Part shown: positions 27,437 through 36,462 of the stretch, piece after piece
Layout of the letters: the number at the start of each line of letters is the position of its first letter
Numbering within the stretch: position 1 is the stretch's first letter
Source: a bacterium
GTDB taxonomy: Bacteria > SAR324 > XYD2-FULL-50-16
Assembly (NCBI GenBank): GCA_018830885.1
Contig: JAHJRI010000189.1
Location: forward strand, 1-64,000
DNA: 64,000 nucleotides
Direction of reading: 5' to 3'
Made by a program: the position numbers and the translations under genes
The notes under the pieces: generated by a model
Told to the model about the DNA's origin: nothing
The model's database searches: none
What the model saw: only the letters and a program-made list of their open reading frames with translations

Positions 27437-28216
27437 ATGATGGAAGACACAACCTTTTGGAATCAGATAGAACTGGCAGTCAGACTGCTTAAAAACGCCC
27501 ATCGTATTTTATTTATTTCAGGTGCCGGGTTATCAGCGGACTCAGGACTTCCCACCTATCGGGGAGTCAGTGGTCTTTACAATGATAACACGACCCATGA
27601 GGGCTTCAGCATTGAAACGGCTCTTTCAGGCTCCATGTTTAAAAAAAATCCCGCAGTAACCTGGAAATACATCTCCCAGATCGAAGAGACATGCCGGGGA
27701 AAATCCTACAATCGTGCTCATGAAGTACTGGCTCAAATGGAGACGTGTTTCGAACACACCTGTATTCTGACCCAGAATGTCGATGGATTCCACCACAGGG
27801 CCGGTTCGAGTAATATCATTGATATACATGGTAATCTTCACAGTATTGGCTGTACTGCCTGCTCATATCAAACACGAGTCGATGATTACAGCAGACTGGA
27901 TATTCCGCCAGCCTGCCCCTGCTGCAGTTCTGTCATGCGACCCGATATCGTCCTTTTCGATGAAACACTGTCAGACCATAAGATCATGTTACTCTCCAGG
28001 GAGCTTGAGGCAGGATTCGATCTGGTCTTCAGCATCGGCACAACCAGCATTTTTCCTTACATCGCACAACCGGTCATCATGGCTTATTACCATAATATCC
28101 CCATCATTGAAATCAATCCGACCGCTACCCGCGTTTCTAAGTTCTGCCATCTGAAAATAGCCGCAACCGCGGCAAAAACCCTGAATGCCATATGGTTGGC
28201 GTTTAACCGGACTTAA
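27437..28216 (+). CDS. Sir2-family NAD-dependent protein deacylase
   Basis: A sirtuin that removes acyl groups from lysine with NAD consumption. The 259-aa protein has GAGLSADSGLPTYRG (residues 29-43), QNVD (113-116), catalytic His131 in IDIHG, a zinc site C139/C142/C160/C163, the GTTS motif and INPTATRVS. The first motif has PTYRG in place of the common P-x-FRG. The Y-x-x-R signature of SIRT5/CobB-type desuccinylases/demalonylases is not present at the expected position (NPAVTWKYISQI), so deacetylation or another acyl specificity is more likely. The start at 27437 has ATGATG and no strong SD. Confidence 0.9.
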   Translation: MMEDTTFWNQIELAVRLLKNAHRILFISGAGLSADSGLPTYRGVSGLYNDNTTHEGFSIETALSGSMFKKNPAVTWKYISQIEETCRGKSYNRAHEVLAQMETCFEHTCILTQNVDGFHHRAGSSNIIDIHGNLHSIGCTACSYQTRVDDYSRLDIPPACPCCSSVMRPDIVLFDETLSDHKIMLLSRELEAGFDLVFSIGTTSIFPYIAQPVIMAYYHNIPIIEINPTATRVSKFCHLKIAATAAKTLNAIWLAFNRT

Positions 28217-28330
28217 CCAACATACCCAACCCGACCGAAAGTCGGAGAGTCCAATATATGATACATCGCTCTGTTTTAATGGACGATATTATTGTCATCA
28301 ACATTAAACAACCCATACCTGATAAGTCCA

Positions 28331-29194
28331 ATGAATGACCTGATACCAGAGCAAATAGTCGACTTCCATGTCCATCTTTTTCCTGATCAGCTGTTCGAAG
28401 CAATATGGAAATTCTTCTCAGAACAGTACCATTGGCAAATTGTCTATAAAATGTACTATAAGCAATGTATCCAATATCTTCTTCAGAATGGGGTCAGCCA
28501 CATTGTCTATTCAAATTATGCCCATAGAAAAGGTGTTGCAGAACAACTGAACCGTTGGAATATCAATGTTTTAAATCAAAACAAAAACCTGTACTGTTTT
28601 GCCGCATTTCACCCGGATGATGACAACTGTCTGCAGATTGCTACGTCCGTTCTGGAACATCCCAGGGTCATCGGCTTCAAATTGCATCATCTGGTACAGC
28701 ATTTTTATCCAGACGATGAGCGGTTGTTTCCTCTATATGAGATGGTCATCGAGAAAAACAAACGAATTCTTTTTCATATCGGTAACGGACCTGTTGAAAG
28801 TGATCATGTGGGATATAAAAGCTTCATTCCACTTCTAAAGCGTTATCCTCAGTTATCTGTTAACATTGCACACCTGGGGGGCAATGAATTTGAGCCGTTT
28901 TTTGACCTCCTGAAGGAGCATAAAAACATGATGATGGACACATCCTTCTGTTTTTCCAGGGACGACGCCTTTAATTTTAATCTCCATCCGGAAATTCTAG
29001 AAAAAAATAAGGACCAGCTGTTGTATGGGTCGGATTTTCCGAACCTGATCTTCCCCCGGTCTGAAGAGATTGAAACCCTTGCCTCGTTTGAACTCTCTGA
29101 GGCTTTTTATCGCCAGTTATTTCGGGAAAATGGGAAGCGCCTGTTGGACCGCCATTGCACAGTTGAACAACAGCATGGGGAACAGACAGCTTAG
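28331..29194 (+). CDS. Amidohydrolase family metal-dependent hydrolase
   Basis: A TIM-barrel metallohydrolase of the amidohydrolase-2 group. The 287-aa protein begins with DFHVHLF (metal ligands His13 and His15), followed by GFKLHHL, a barrel histidine in RILFHIGNG, VNIAHLGG and the terminal aspartate in LLYGSDFPN. This order is typical of the family, which includes decarboxylases and hydrolases acting on small acids. The ATG at 28331 is preferred because the DFHVH motif then falls at the usual position. It is downstream of the sirtuin on the same strand with a 114-nt gap. The substrate is unknown. Confidence 0.82.
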   Translation: MNDLIPEQIVDFHVHLFPDQLFEAIWKFFSEQYHWQIVYKMYYKQCIQYLLQNGVSHIVYSNYAHRKGVAEQLNRWNINVLNQNKNLYCFAAFHPDDDNCLQIATSVLEHPRVIGFKLHHLVQHFYPDDERLFPLYEMVIEKNKRILFHIGNGPVESDHVGYKSFIPLLKRYPQLSVNIAHLGGNEFEPFFDLLKEHKNMMMDTSFCFSRDDAFNFNLHPEILEKNKDQLLYGSDFPNLIFPRSEEIETLASFELSEAFYRQLFRENGKRLLDRHCTVEQQHGEQTA

Positions 29195-29319
29195 CTATTA
29201 GAATTCATACCAGCATCACAGAATCTGGATGATGCAACCGATATTTCATAAATAAACAGATCCTACCCGTCAGCTTTTTTTCAGTCTGCGGCCGATCTGA
29301 AGGCTATGCTGGAGAGATA

Positions 29320-30213
29320 ATGTTTGATTTCAAGAAAAACGGTTTATGCTATATCAAGGGGGGTCGATATCCTCATTGTCACGCGCTGTTTATTGACGAC
29401 CATCTCAGGGTCCTGATTGACCCGGCCTGTGATGACCGTGTTTTGAAGCGCCTGGCCAGCGAAAAACCCATTGATGTGATTATCAATTCACATTGTCATG
29501 AAGATCATTTTCTCAACAATTATCTTTTTCCGGAAGCGGAGCTGTGGGTCCATGAGAAAGAGGCGCCGATGTTTCGCAGTATTGAAACCCTGCTCGATTC
29601 CTGGCTGGATGATGATGAAAAAACAGGACCAAAGGGTGATGAAACCCTGCAATTCCTGATCAATGATGTCCATTTTAAGGAAAGGGAACCGGACCGGTTG
29701 CTGCTGGACAGGGAGTTGATATCGTTTGGAGATACACAAATGCAGGTTCTCCATACACCTGGACACAGTCCCGGACATTTAAGCTTTTTCTTTCCGAATG
29801 AGAAGGTTCTGTATACGGCAGATCTCGATTTGGTCGAAGCGGGTCCATACTATGGAGACAAAGCATCCGATATTGATGAGATGATCCATTCCCTGGAACG
29901 ACTGCTGGAAATAAAAGCGGAAACGTATCTTTCAGCCCATGGAAAATATGGTATTTATGCAGGTGATCCAAAATATATCCTGCGATACATCGATGTTATC
30001 TACCAGCGTGAGAACCGATTGTTGGACGCATTGACTCAAAAGCCAAGCACGCTTGAGGAAATTGCGGATTTTGGGATTATCCACGGGAAAAAGAAAATAT
30101 CAGGTGCATGGGATTTATCGCTATCTGAAAAGAAGATGATGGCGAAACATCTGGTGCGACTGATCCGGAAGGGGGCAGTCCAGCAGGAAGGCGATCGCTA
30201 TATCGCTTGTTGA
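29320..30213 (+). CDS. MBL-fold metallo-hydrolase
   Basis: A beta-lactamase-fold hydrolase with a dinuclear metal site: HCHEDH (His58, His60, Asp62, His63), His149 in HTPGHSPGH and Asp168 in YTADLD, then a late histidine in SAHGKYG. The 297-aa protein carries a C-terminal helical tail of about 80 residues with a winged-helix-like look (LVRLIRKGAVQQEGDRY), as in the LACTB2-like group of MBL proteins. A good SD (GGAGAG) precedes the ATG. Thioester or nucleic-acid substrates are both known in such groups; I cannot choose. Confidence 0.88.
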   Translation: MFDFKKNGLCYIKGGRYPHCHALFIDDHLRVLIDPACDDRVLKRLASEKPIDVIINSHCHEDHFLNNYLFPEAELWVHEKEAPMFRSIETLLDSWLDDDEKTGPKGDETLQFLINDVHFKEREPDRLLLDRELISFGDTQMQVLHTPGHSPGHLSFFFPNEKVLYTADLDLVEAGPYYGDKASDIDEMIHSLERLLEIKAETYLSAHGKYGIYAGDPKYILRYIDVIYQRENRLLDALTQKPSTLEEIADFGIIHGKKKISGAWDLSLSEKKMMAKHLVRLIRKGAVQQEGDRYIAC

Positions 30214-30224
30214 TCAAGAAATTC

Positions 30225-32078
30225 TCATTCCAGTCCCGGAACGGTCGAAAGCTTTTTTTCCCTCACCGGTTGCGGCAATTTGAAAGAACTGAAGTTTTCC
30301 ATTTGACTGAGCAGAGAAAGGTCCTCGATCGGGTTGCCACGCAAATCAAGTTTTCTGAGATGGTTCAAATTAGCCAGGGGCTGGATGTCGATCAACCGGT
30401 TTCGCTTCAGATGCAACTCTGACAATGCGGTCAACGTCTCTAACGGTTGAAGATCCGCAACCTGATTATTGTTCAGGCGCAGCAGTTGCAGCTTTTTCAG
30501 TCCAGATAAAGGTTGAATACTGCTGACACGATTTCCATCCAATTCCAGCCAGGTCAACCCCACCAAGCTTCTCAGTGGTGTAATATCCTGAATTTGATTA
30601 TGATGCAGCGATAACACACGCAGATTTGTCAACCCTTCCAGCACTGAAATATCATCGATTCGGTTGTGATGCAGCGACAGCATCGTCAGTTTCTTTAATT
30701 TATACAGCGGAGAGATGTCACGAATCCGGTTGCTGTCCAGACCGAGCTTTTTAAGATGCACCAATCCAGCGAGTGGGCTGATATCCTCAATTCTGTTATT
30801 ATATAAAACCAGACGGGTCACTCTGGTCATGTATCGCAGTGGGCTGATATCTTCAATCTGTTTGTTATGGATAACAACCATGATCAGTTTGCTCAGCCGT
30901 CGGGTCAACTCATTGCAGGAATCTGCTTCCAGGGAGAGTCCGACCTTTTCTGCCAACACGGATAATGTATAACGTTGTTTTGCATCGGGTTGGCGACACA
31001 ACGCGACAAATGCCGGTTCGGTTGGTTGGGGTAGCCGATCGGCATCCTGCCTGATTTTGAATGGCACCTCTATTCGCTGCACGTTCCGGGTTGTTTCAGA
31101 ACCTTCTGTTCTTTTCGCTATCGACACCGGGAAGTCGGATTTCATCTCTGGAGACTTGGCTGAATACATCTCATCGACAACAGCTGGACGCTCCTTGCCG
31201 ATGGTTTCGCCCCTTGGAGATCCGCTCTCTTCTGTAGACTTCCGGCTGATTGGCGGCAGCTTGTATTGCTGATATGCAGCATGCCGGCGGATCGGGGTCA
31301 CACTTTGAATCATGTTATCCAAAAGATCCAGATATTTCAGACGTCTCAAGCGTTTCAGGGGTGATATATCCTGTATTTGATTATTGTTGAGTGTCAGCCA
31401 TCGGAGATTTCTCAGATTATCCAGTACTGAAATGCCACTGATTCGGTTGTGATCGAGGTACAGTGTGGAAAGCTGTTTCAGTTTTAACAATGATGTAATC
31501 TCTGAGATTTGGTTGTTGCTCAGGTACAGGGTTTCCAACTGTGTCAGATGCTGAACAGCACTGATATCATCGAGCCTGTTGTTCGTCAAAAACAGCTTTG
31601 ATAGTGACCTGTGACCGGCGATCGGATTAATATCGCTGATCTGGTTGTTATCAAGGGTTAACCACTCCAGTTTGATCAAACTTTCGAGCGGTTTAATGTC
31701 TTCAATCTGATTGTGCCCAAGATTCAACCAGGTTAACCCGGATAAGCCGCCCAGAGGAGTGATCTCTTTTATCTGGTTTTTTTCCAGAGATAAGATTGTC
31801 AATTGATCCAATCCCGCCAGAGGGCCCAGATCGCTGATCCCTTTGCTGTTAAGAAACAGCTCTGTTGTCTTCTGCAGCTGCTGATAGAGCAATTCGCAGG
31901 TTTCAGGTGAAAAGACCATGCTAACCTCAGCCGCCAGCGCCTTCAGCGTCGTCATCTGGTCCATTGTCGGCGAAACACACCGTTCAATCTGCTCCGAACT
32001 GGCATAAAGCAAAGGGTTCCAGCTACACAGCAGCAGTATCGTCAAAACAACCTGTAAAATCCGACTTCTTGGGCTCAT
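30225..32078 (-). CDS. Secreted leucine-rich-repeat protein, tandem two-block architecture
   Basis: The 617-aa protein has a signal peptide (MSPRSRILQVVLTILLLCSW, cleavage near YAS). It then has a cysteine-containing cap and about nine internalin/SDS22-type 22-residue LRRs (pattern L-x-x-L-x-L-x-x-N-x-I-x-D-I-x-P-L). A proline/charged linker (about 270-350) leads to a second cap with the same C-x(n)-L-x-x-LA-x-x-V...C pattern and a second LRR block. The two halves are thus a duplicated module. It is probably periplasmic or exported and protein-binding. ATG at 32078 is chosen because it begins the signal peptide; 32123 is also open. It ends 11 nt from the convergent MBL gene. Confidence 0.88.
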   Translation of the reverse strand: MSPRSRILQVVLTILLLCSWNPLLYASSEQIERCVSPTMDQMTTLKALAAEVSMVFSPETCELLYQQLQKTTELFLNSKGISDLGPLAGLDQLTILSLEKNQIKEITPLGGLSGLTWLNLGHNQIEDIKPLESLIKLEWLTLDNNQISDINPIAGHRSLSKLFLTNNRLDDISAVQHLTQLETLYLSNNQISEITSLLKLKQLSTLYLDHNRISGISVLDNLRNLRWLTLNNNQIQDISPLKRLRRLKYLDLLDNMIQSVTPIRRHAAYQQYKLPPISRKSTEESGSPRGETIGKERPAVVDEMYSAKSPEMKSDFPVSIAKRTEGSETTRNVQRIEVPFKIRQDADRLPQPTEPAFVALCRQPDAKQRYTLSVLAEKVGLSLEADSCNELTRRLSKLIMVVIHNKQIEDISPLRYMTRVTRLVLYNNRIEDISPLAGLVHLKKLGLDSNRIRDISPLYKLKKLTMLSLHHNRIDDISVLEGLTNLRVLSLHHNQIQDITPLRSLVGLTWLELDGNRVSSIQPLSGLKKLQLLRLNNNQVADLQPLETLTALSELHLKRNRLIDIQPLANLNHLRKLDLRGNPIEDLSLLSQMENFSSFKLPQPVREKKLSTVPGLE

Positions 32079-32202
32079 CTGTGTTTTATGTGGGGCGTTT
32101 ATTGCTCCGGTCAGGTTGACCATATGCCAGATTTATCGGATCCATATGCAGCAGCATCAACGGGCATGATTCCAGTCATCTCTGGGAAACGTTCGGAAAT
32201 GT

Positions 32203-33369
32203 TTATGGACTGCTTTTCTTTTCTTTCAAGTCATATCTGAAAACCGACCCCAGTTCCGTGAACAGGTCCCACTCAACTTCGATATCCCTGGGGACATATA
32301 TGCTGTTGTGGCTTTGATATTGGTAATAATAGCCTGTGGGTTTGACATGATATTCAATACGCCAGACCCCCAACTCCCTGTCAATGCGAAGATCGCGGCT
32401 GGCTTGAATATCGAAAAGAGCATCTCCACTGATCCATGTTCCGATCGAGATCTCCCTTGAATCCAAATAAAAAACGGAGATATCCCCCTTCTTTACCCTG
32501 ACGGTAATCTTCAGCCGCTGGACGCTGGGTGGTATAGGGAACTTCTGAAATGGATAGTCGATTCGAAATGGGGCACCTGACAGAAAGCGGAAAGACAATG
32601 CTGCAACTCCAATCACGATGAGTGACAGCCCAACTGCATATCGTCGCCGTGAGGGAGAAAATGGGACCTGCTGTTTCAGTTTCTGCTGATATCCGGGAAA
32701 CCAGAAATAGTATAAAAAATAGCTGATATACCAGACCAGGGCAAAAGCCCAGAGAACATCCGACGTAAAATGCCCCCCGGTCATAATTCTGACCAGGCCA
32801 AGCCAGACCCCCCAGAACAGGGCCATCAGCAAGGCCGGGTAACGCATGCCAGGACGTTTTTGTTTCAGCAAAAAATATAGCATGACGAGCACAAAACCAG
32901 AGCTGGCATGCCCGCTTGGAAAAGACCTGCCTTTAAAATTCCTGTCTTTAATAACCAGCACTTTTTGAAATGCATGATGCCCACCCAGTTCCAGGGTGTC
33001 TCGGGGTCGGGGTCTCCGCCAGGTATCCTTGAAAACACCATTTACAACAATGACCGGGCCAATAATAATACAAAGGAGAACAAACAGGGTAATTCCCCGT
33101 TTCAATAAAAACCGGGGATGCATGAAAGAAGCAAAAAAAAGAGACAGCGCCCAGAAAGCGATCACGCCGCTGATATAGGGACCATAAATATAGCTGAAAT
33201 GAATCAGTACCTTTTTATCTCCCCACCACTTCTGCTCGATTGGATCATAAAAATGCCGGGAAATACGCAGATCCAGGTCTGTAAAATAGAATACAGCCGT
33301 CCCCACAATCAATATCGAAAGAGGAAGCGTAAGCTCCAGGAGTCTTGCTTTATCTCGAAATAGGGACAT
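32203..33369 (-). CDS. PAP2-superfamily membrane phosphatase with C-terminal extension
   Basis: A membrane lipid phosphatase of the type-2 phosphatidic acid phosphatase family. The three signature motifs are intact: K114-x(5)-RP (KDTWRRPRPR), PSGH at 151-154, and R194-x5-H200-x3-D204 (RIMTGGHFTSD). About six membrane segments lie in the first 250 residues, including an LpxE-like aromatic loop. Residues about 255-388 form an extra soluble, beta-rich domain after the last membrane helix, which is not part of the minimal PAP2 fold. It follows the LRR gene's upstream end at 124 nt on the same strand. The substrate may be undecaprenyl pyrophosphate, lipid A or phosphatidic acid. Confidence 0.87.
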   Translation of the reverse strand: MSLFRDKARLLELTLPLSILIVGTAVFYFTDLDLRISRHFYDPIEQKWWGDKKVLIHFSYIYGPYISGVIAFWALSLFFASFMHPRFLLKRGITLFVLLCIIIGPVIVVNGVFKDTWRRPRPRDTLELGGHHAFQKVLVIKDRNFKGRSFPSGHASSGFVLVMLYFLLKQKRPGMRYPALLMALFWGVWLGLVRIMTGGHFTSDVLWAFALVWYISYFLYYFWFPGYQQKLKQQVPFSPSRRRYAVGLSLIVIGVAALSFRFLSGAPFRIDYPFQKFPIPPSVQRLKITVRVKKGDISVFYLDSREISIGTWISGDALFDIQASRDLRIDRELGVWRIEYHVKPTGYYYQYQSHNSIYVPRDIEVEWDLFTELGSVFRYDLKEKKSSP

Positions 33370-33458
33370 AAATCTCTGTCAGTGCCGTTTGCGTGTTTAA
33401 GATTTCCCAAAGAAGTCTAGATCCAGAGGATAAATGGGATCAGCAATGATAGCAAAAG

Positions 33459-33800
33459 CTATTGATAGTTGATGAACCACTCGGCATAAGTATTTAATAA
33501 ATCGAAATTTTTTGAACGATTATCAACTGCTTTCAAATCACAAAGCGGTATCATGGAGAGTCGTTTGTCATCGGCAAGTAGTTTGACTTTCCCCAGGAGT
33601 CCGAATAATTCATTTTCTGAATTATTGATCGCATCCAATTGGTATCTTTCATACTCTCCTGCCGTAACGACCTCACATGGCAGTTTCAGGTTTTCAGATA
33701 AAAAAGCAAAAAATGTCTGGATTGTTTCCAGACCGACTGTATAATTGTCACAGTCCTTCAATACAGCTGCTACTCTTTCTATCCGGCTGGATTGTTTCAT
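33459..33800 (-). CDS. Small hypothetical protein, possibly CcbP-like calcium-binding
   Basis: A 113-aa soluble protein. The part FFAFLSENLKLPCEVVTAGEY, here noted as LSENLKLPCEV, and the terminal IPLCDLKAVD...LLNTYAEWFINYQ recall the small CcbP-type calcium-binding family, in which a beta barrel is closed by a helix with a Y-x-x-WF end. The resemblance is from memory and weak. There is no strong SD before the ATG. It stands alone between the PAP2 gene and the 466-aa unknown. Confidence 0.6.
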   Translation of the reverse strand: MKQSSRIERVAAVLKDCDNYTVGLETIQTFFAFLSENLKLPCEVVTAGEYERYQLDAINNSENELFGLLGKVKLLADDKRLSMIPLCDLKAVDNRSKNFDLLNTYAEWFINYQ

Positions 33801-34145
33801 TTTTCGTGTCTAATTAGATTAGGTGACAGGAGTTCTATTCATGGTCGCAGAGATCAGCTTTTTCAGTTAATGCGCCTGGCGGTTTTGGTTTGCCATTTCG
33901 GTTTCTTGCCTCGTTCTTTCATTATTCATACTAGCGTAAGGTGGTAGAAAAATAAATTATAAAATCGGAACTACCCCTGTTTTATTTCATTTATTCAGCT
34001 ATTTAGAATAGCAGAACAGAGAAAAAAGAGGTTGTATGAATAAACGACGCCTGGAATCGATCAATATCTGAAAAGCGAGGTGTTTGACGAGTCCCGTACC
34101 CGGGTTTCTGATTACCAAATGGATAGCAATCTGAAACTGCAGGTA
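33801..34145. other. Intergenic, no supported gene
   Basis: Region between two leftward genes. No promoter or terminator stands out. A plus-strand frame at 34080-34352 overlaps the end of the next gene and is a shadow. Confidence 0.4.
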
Positions 34146-35546
34146 TTAGTAATTCTGGTGGGTATCACCAAAGTCACGTTCCTTGTAGCCGGCAGAATCC
34201 TCTGTCTTGATCTGACGGCTGATGGTATCAATATTCCTGGAATACACTTCGGCGTGTCCGGCCAGATTTCTGATTGTCTGGTGACCGGAGGATGCGCATG
34301 GCTTAACGAAGTCAAGATACTTTTTCGACGTTTCCAGGAGTTTCAGATATGAATCCTGATTGCGCCGAAATATATTTTTATAGGTAATAGCAATAACGGC
34401 CTGTTTGAGCAGGGGATGAATATAGATATCAGTTTTCAGCGGAATCCGGTCCAGCTGATTTTCCTGGATGACATCAATACAATGTCTAAAAACACTGTGT
34501 GCCAGCAGATTTAGTTTTTTAGTGAAGTTTTCAGAACCATCGTTTCGGTGCAACGCCCTGGCAATTTCCAGCAGCGTAATCTTCTGGGCAATAACTATTT
34601 TCTGTTTGTAAAGCATACCTTCAGGACGCACATTGGGGATCGCATTTCTTATGTTTTCAACCAGTTGATCCATCATGGGGATTCTGGCAAACAACATGGC
34701 ATAGGCCATAATAATGGAAACTTCGTTGACCTTGCCTTTCGAGCTTGGCGCTGATTCATCCTTGAATTTCTCAATGAAGGCTTTCTTAATATCCTCCGCC
34801 GTGCATCCAGCCTGCCCATGCCGACTCATTTTGACCAGTATATCTTTGCTATACTGGTTTATTTGCCTGACTTCATACAGGTTCTCATCAACCAGATGCA
34901 GATAATGAGGAATTTCAAACTGTTTGCGAACCAGTCTCTGGGCAATGACTTTCGCCTCATTGTTCCCCTCTTTTTGAATTTTTTCCAACTCGGACCTTGG
35001 AAACATCTTGAAACGAAGCAGGTATTCCTTGTATGTGCTTAAAAACCAGGTGGTGTGAAACATGCTTAGCCCGCCGTCTGCCAGCAAAGCCTCACCTATT
35101 TTTCTGAGGCTATCCAGAATAATATTTTGTTTTCCAGTTGTAAGCGCACTGTTTTTCATATCAATAAATTTTATGATACCATCCAGGGCGAGGTAATTGA
35201 CATCAGCATCCTCGACCATCGCTGACTCCCTGATTTTCAGCCTGAAAGAGTTCATTTCAGAGATACTCATCGTATCGCCACCCGGAAGATTCGTGCGGTC
35301 CTTCCGATTGACATTGGCCAGAAACGAATTATGAAAGGCTTTGATCTTTTCTCTCGCCTTAATCAGATCGAATTTCGGCTTCTTTTTTCTTCCCAGAAAG
35401 GGACCCCCCGAAAACAGTCCGCCTTTCTTCTTCTTTTTGTCAGCGTCTTTATCCTTGCGACGGTAAGTATGCATAAAGAAATCCCGGTCCGGAACAGTTC
35501 TCTGAATCCGGTGCAACTGCCTCATGATACTGCTTTCCATTTCCAT
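34146..35546 (-). CDS. Unknown protein family, member A (helical, basic N-terminus)
   Basis: I do not recognise this 466-aa protein. It has a very basic N-terminal stretch (DADKKKKKGG, GRKKKPKF), no signal peptide and mostly helical character. It is a distant paralogue of the 427-aa protein at 43611-44894. Shared positions include a segment around residues 120-170 (ALDGIIKF..., S-x-L, TTWFLSTYKEYL) and ending blocks MLFARIPMMDQLVENI and AIPNV. The paralogue reads LNGIQIF, ATWFIKIYLKYL, LLFARIPVLKNLVKDI and TIPDV. ATGs at 35546, 35540 and 35525 compete. The pair looks like a lineage-specific family; function unknown. Confidence 0.75.
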   Translation of the reverse strand: MEMESSIMRQLHRIQRTVPDRDFFMHTYRRKDKDADKKKKKGGLFSGGPFLGRKKKPKFDLIKAREKIKAFHNSFLANVNRKDRTNLPGGDTMSISEMNSFRLKIRESAMVEDADVNYLALDGIIKFIDMKNSALTTGKQNIILDSLRKIGEALLADGGLSMFHTTWFLSTYKEYLLRFKMFPRSELEKIQKEGNNEAKVIAQRLVRKQFEIPHYLHLVDENLYEVRQINQYSKDILVKMSRHGQAGCTAEDIKKAFIEKFKDESAPSSKGKVNEVSIIMAYAMLFARIPMMDQLVENIRNAIPNVRPEGMLYKQKIVIAQKITLLEIARALHRNDGSENFTKKLNLLAHSVFRHCIDVIQENQLDRIPLKTDIYIHPLLKQAVIAITYKNIFRRNQDSYLKLLETSKKYLDFVKPCASSGHQTIRNLAGHAEVYSRNIDTISRQIKTEDSAGYKERDFGDTHQNY

Positions 35547-35858
35547 GCTGAATTACCAGTACACCAAAGAATGAAGACGGTTGAGCCCTCCACGGAGAAT
35601 GCACCCTCCCTGGGGCCCAAAATAAGTAAAATACTTATATAATAATACGTTATCTCTCAGGTGAGGACATTATGACAGTATTTATCAAGTTATAAAACGA
35701 AAAACACCGTCTTATCTGAAAACCAAACCACCAACCATGTGACGGATTCTAACACAGGTGAAGGCGCACGACTTCATCTTTCCGGATCCATCATACGGTG
35801 CTGGCTTCATTCTTCATGGGACGGCTGAAGCCGGGAATGTTTGAGATCAAAATATATT
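35547..35858. other. Intergenic, no supported gene
   Basis: Gap between two leftward genes. It has AT-rich patches near 35625-35660 that could be the promoter of the 466-aa protein gene; nothing else is supported. Confidence 0.4.
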
Positions 35859-36434
35859 TCATTTTCTAAAAAATTTTCTGTCAAATGCCTGGACGACAGG
35901 TCTTATCTCACCATCATTCTCTATCTCGACCTTCTTTGTGGATGGTGTCACCAGCCCTTCTCTGGCCTTCCGGGACGGCTTGTTATCAACGAACACCGGA
36001 TCCGCTACCAGATCAAAGCCAGGTAGTAATATATTGAATTCAAGTGGAATTCCATTCGGATCATAGGTATAGATGGAGTTGATATAACCATGGTCAATAA
36101 TATCAGATACGGGTAGATCTTCGTTGACGAGCCGATCCTGCAACATGTGAAGATCTGAAAGTGACTCCAGACAGATCGCCAGATGATCAAAAATAAACGG
36201 GCCGGACACCGGTTCGCCGTGTCGTTTGTTCTTCACCCGCGTTACATCCTGCCATTCAAAAAAATAGATGAGCATCTGGCTGGAAATGGCAAACGCATAT
36301 TGACGCCCCTCTTCGTTTTGAAAGCCCAAAACAAGTTTCAATCCCAGAATATCCCGCCAGTAAGAGATCGTTTCATCCATGTCGGCTGTTGCGAAAGCAA
36401 CGTGATGAATGGCTGTGAGCTTTGGTTGGTTCAT
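35859..36434 (-). CDS. VOC (glyoxalase/bleomycin-resistance fold) protein
   Basis: A vicinal-oxygen-chelate metalloprotein, possibly a dioxygenase, isomerase or epimerase. The 191-aa protein has HHVAFATADMDETISYW, FDHLAI and GIPLEFN, giving plausible metal ligands His in IHHVAF, His in FDHLA and Glu in PLEF. One paired module is complete, followed by a basic C-terminal tail of about 40 residues. No clear SD precedes the ATG. It is downstream of the racemase on the same strand with a 28-nt gap, so the two may be co-transcribed. The substrate is unknown. Confidence 0.82.
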   Translation of the reverse strand: MNQPKLTAIHHVAFATADMDETISYWRDILGLKLVLGFQNEEGRQYAFAISSQMLIYFFEWQDVTRVKNKRHGEPVSGPFIFDHLAICLESLSDLHMLQDRLVNEDLPVSDIIDHGYINSIYTYDPNGIPLEFNILLPGFDLVADPVFVDNKPSRKAREGLVTPSTKKVEIENDGEIRPVVQAFDRKFFRK

Positions 36435-36462
36435 GATTTTTTATTGACGTAATTTCATTTTT

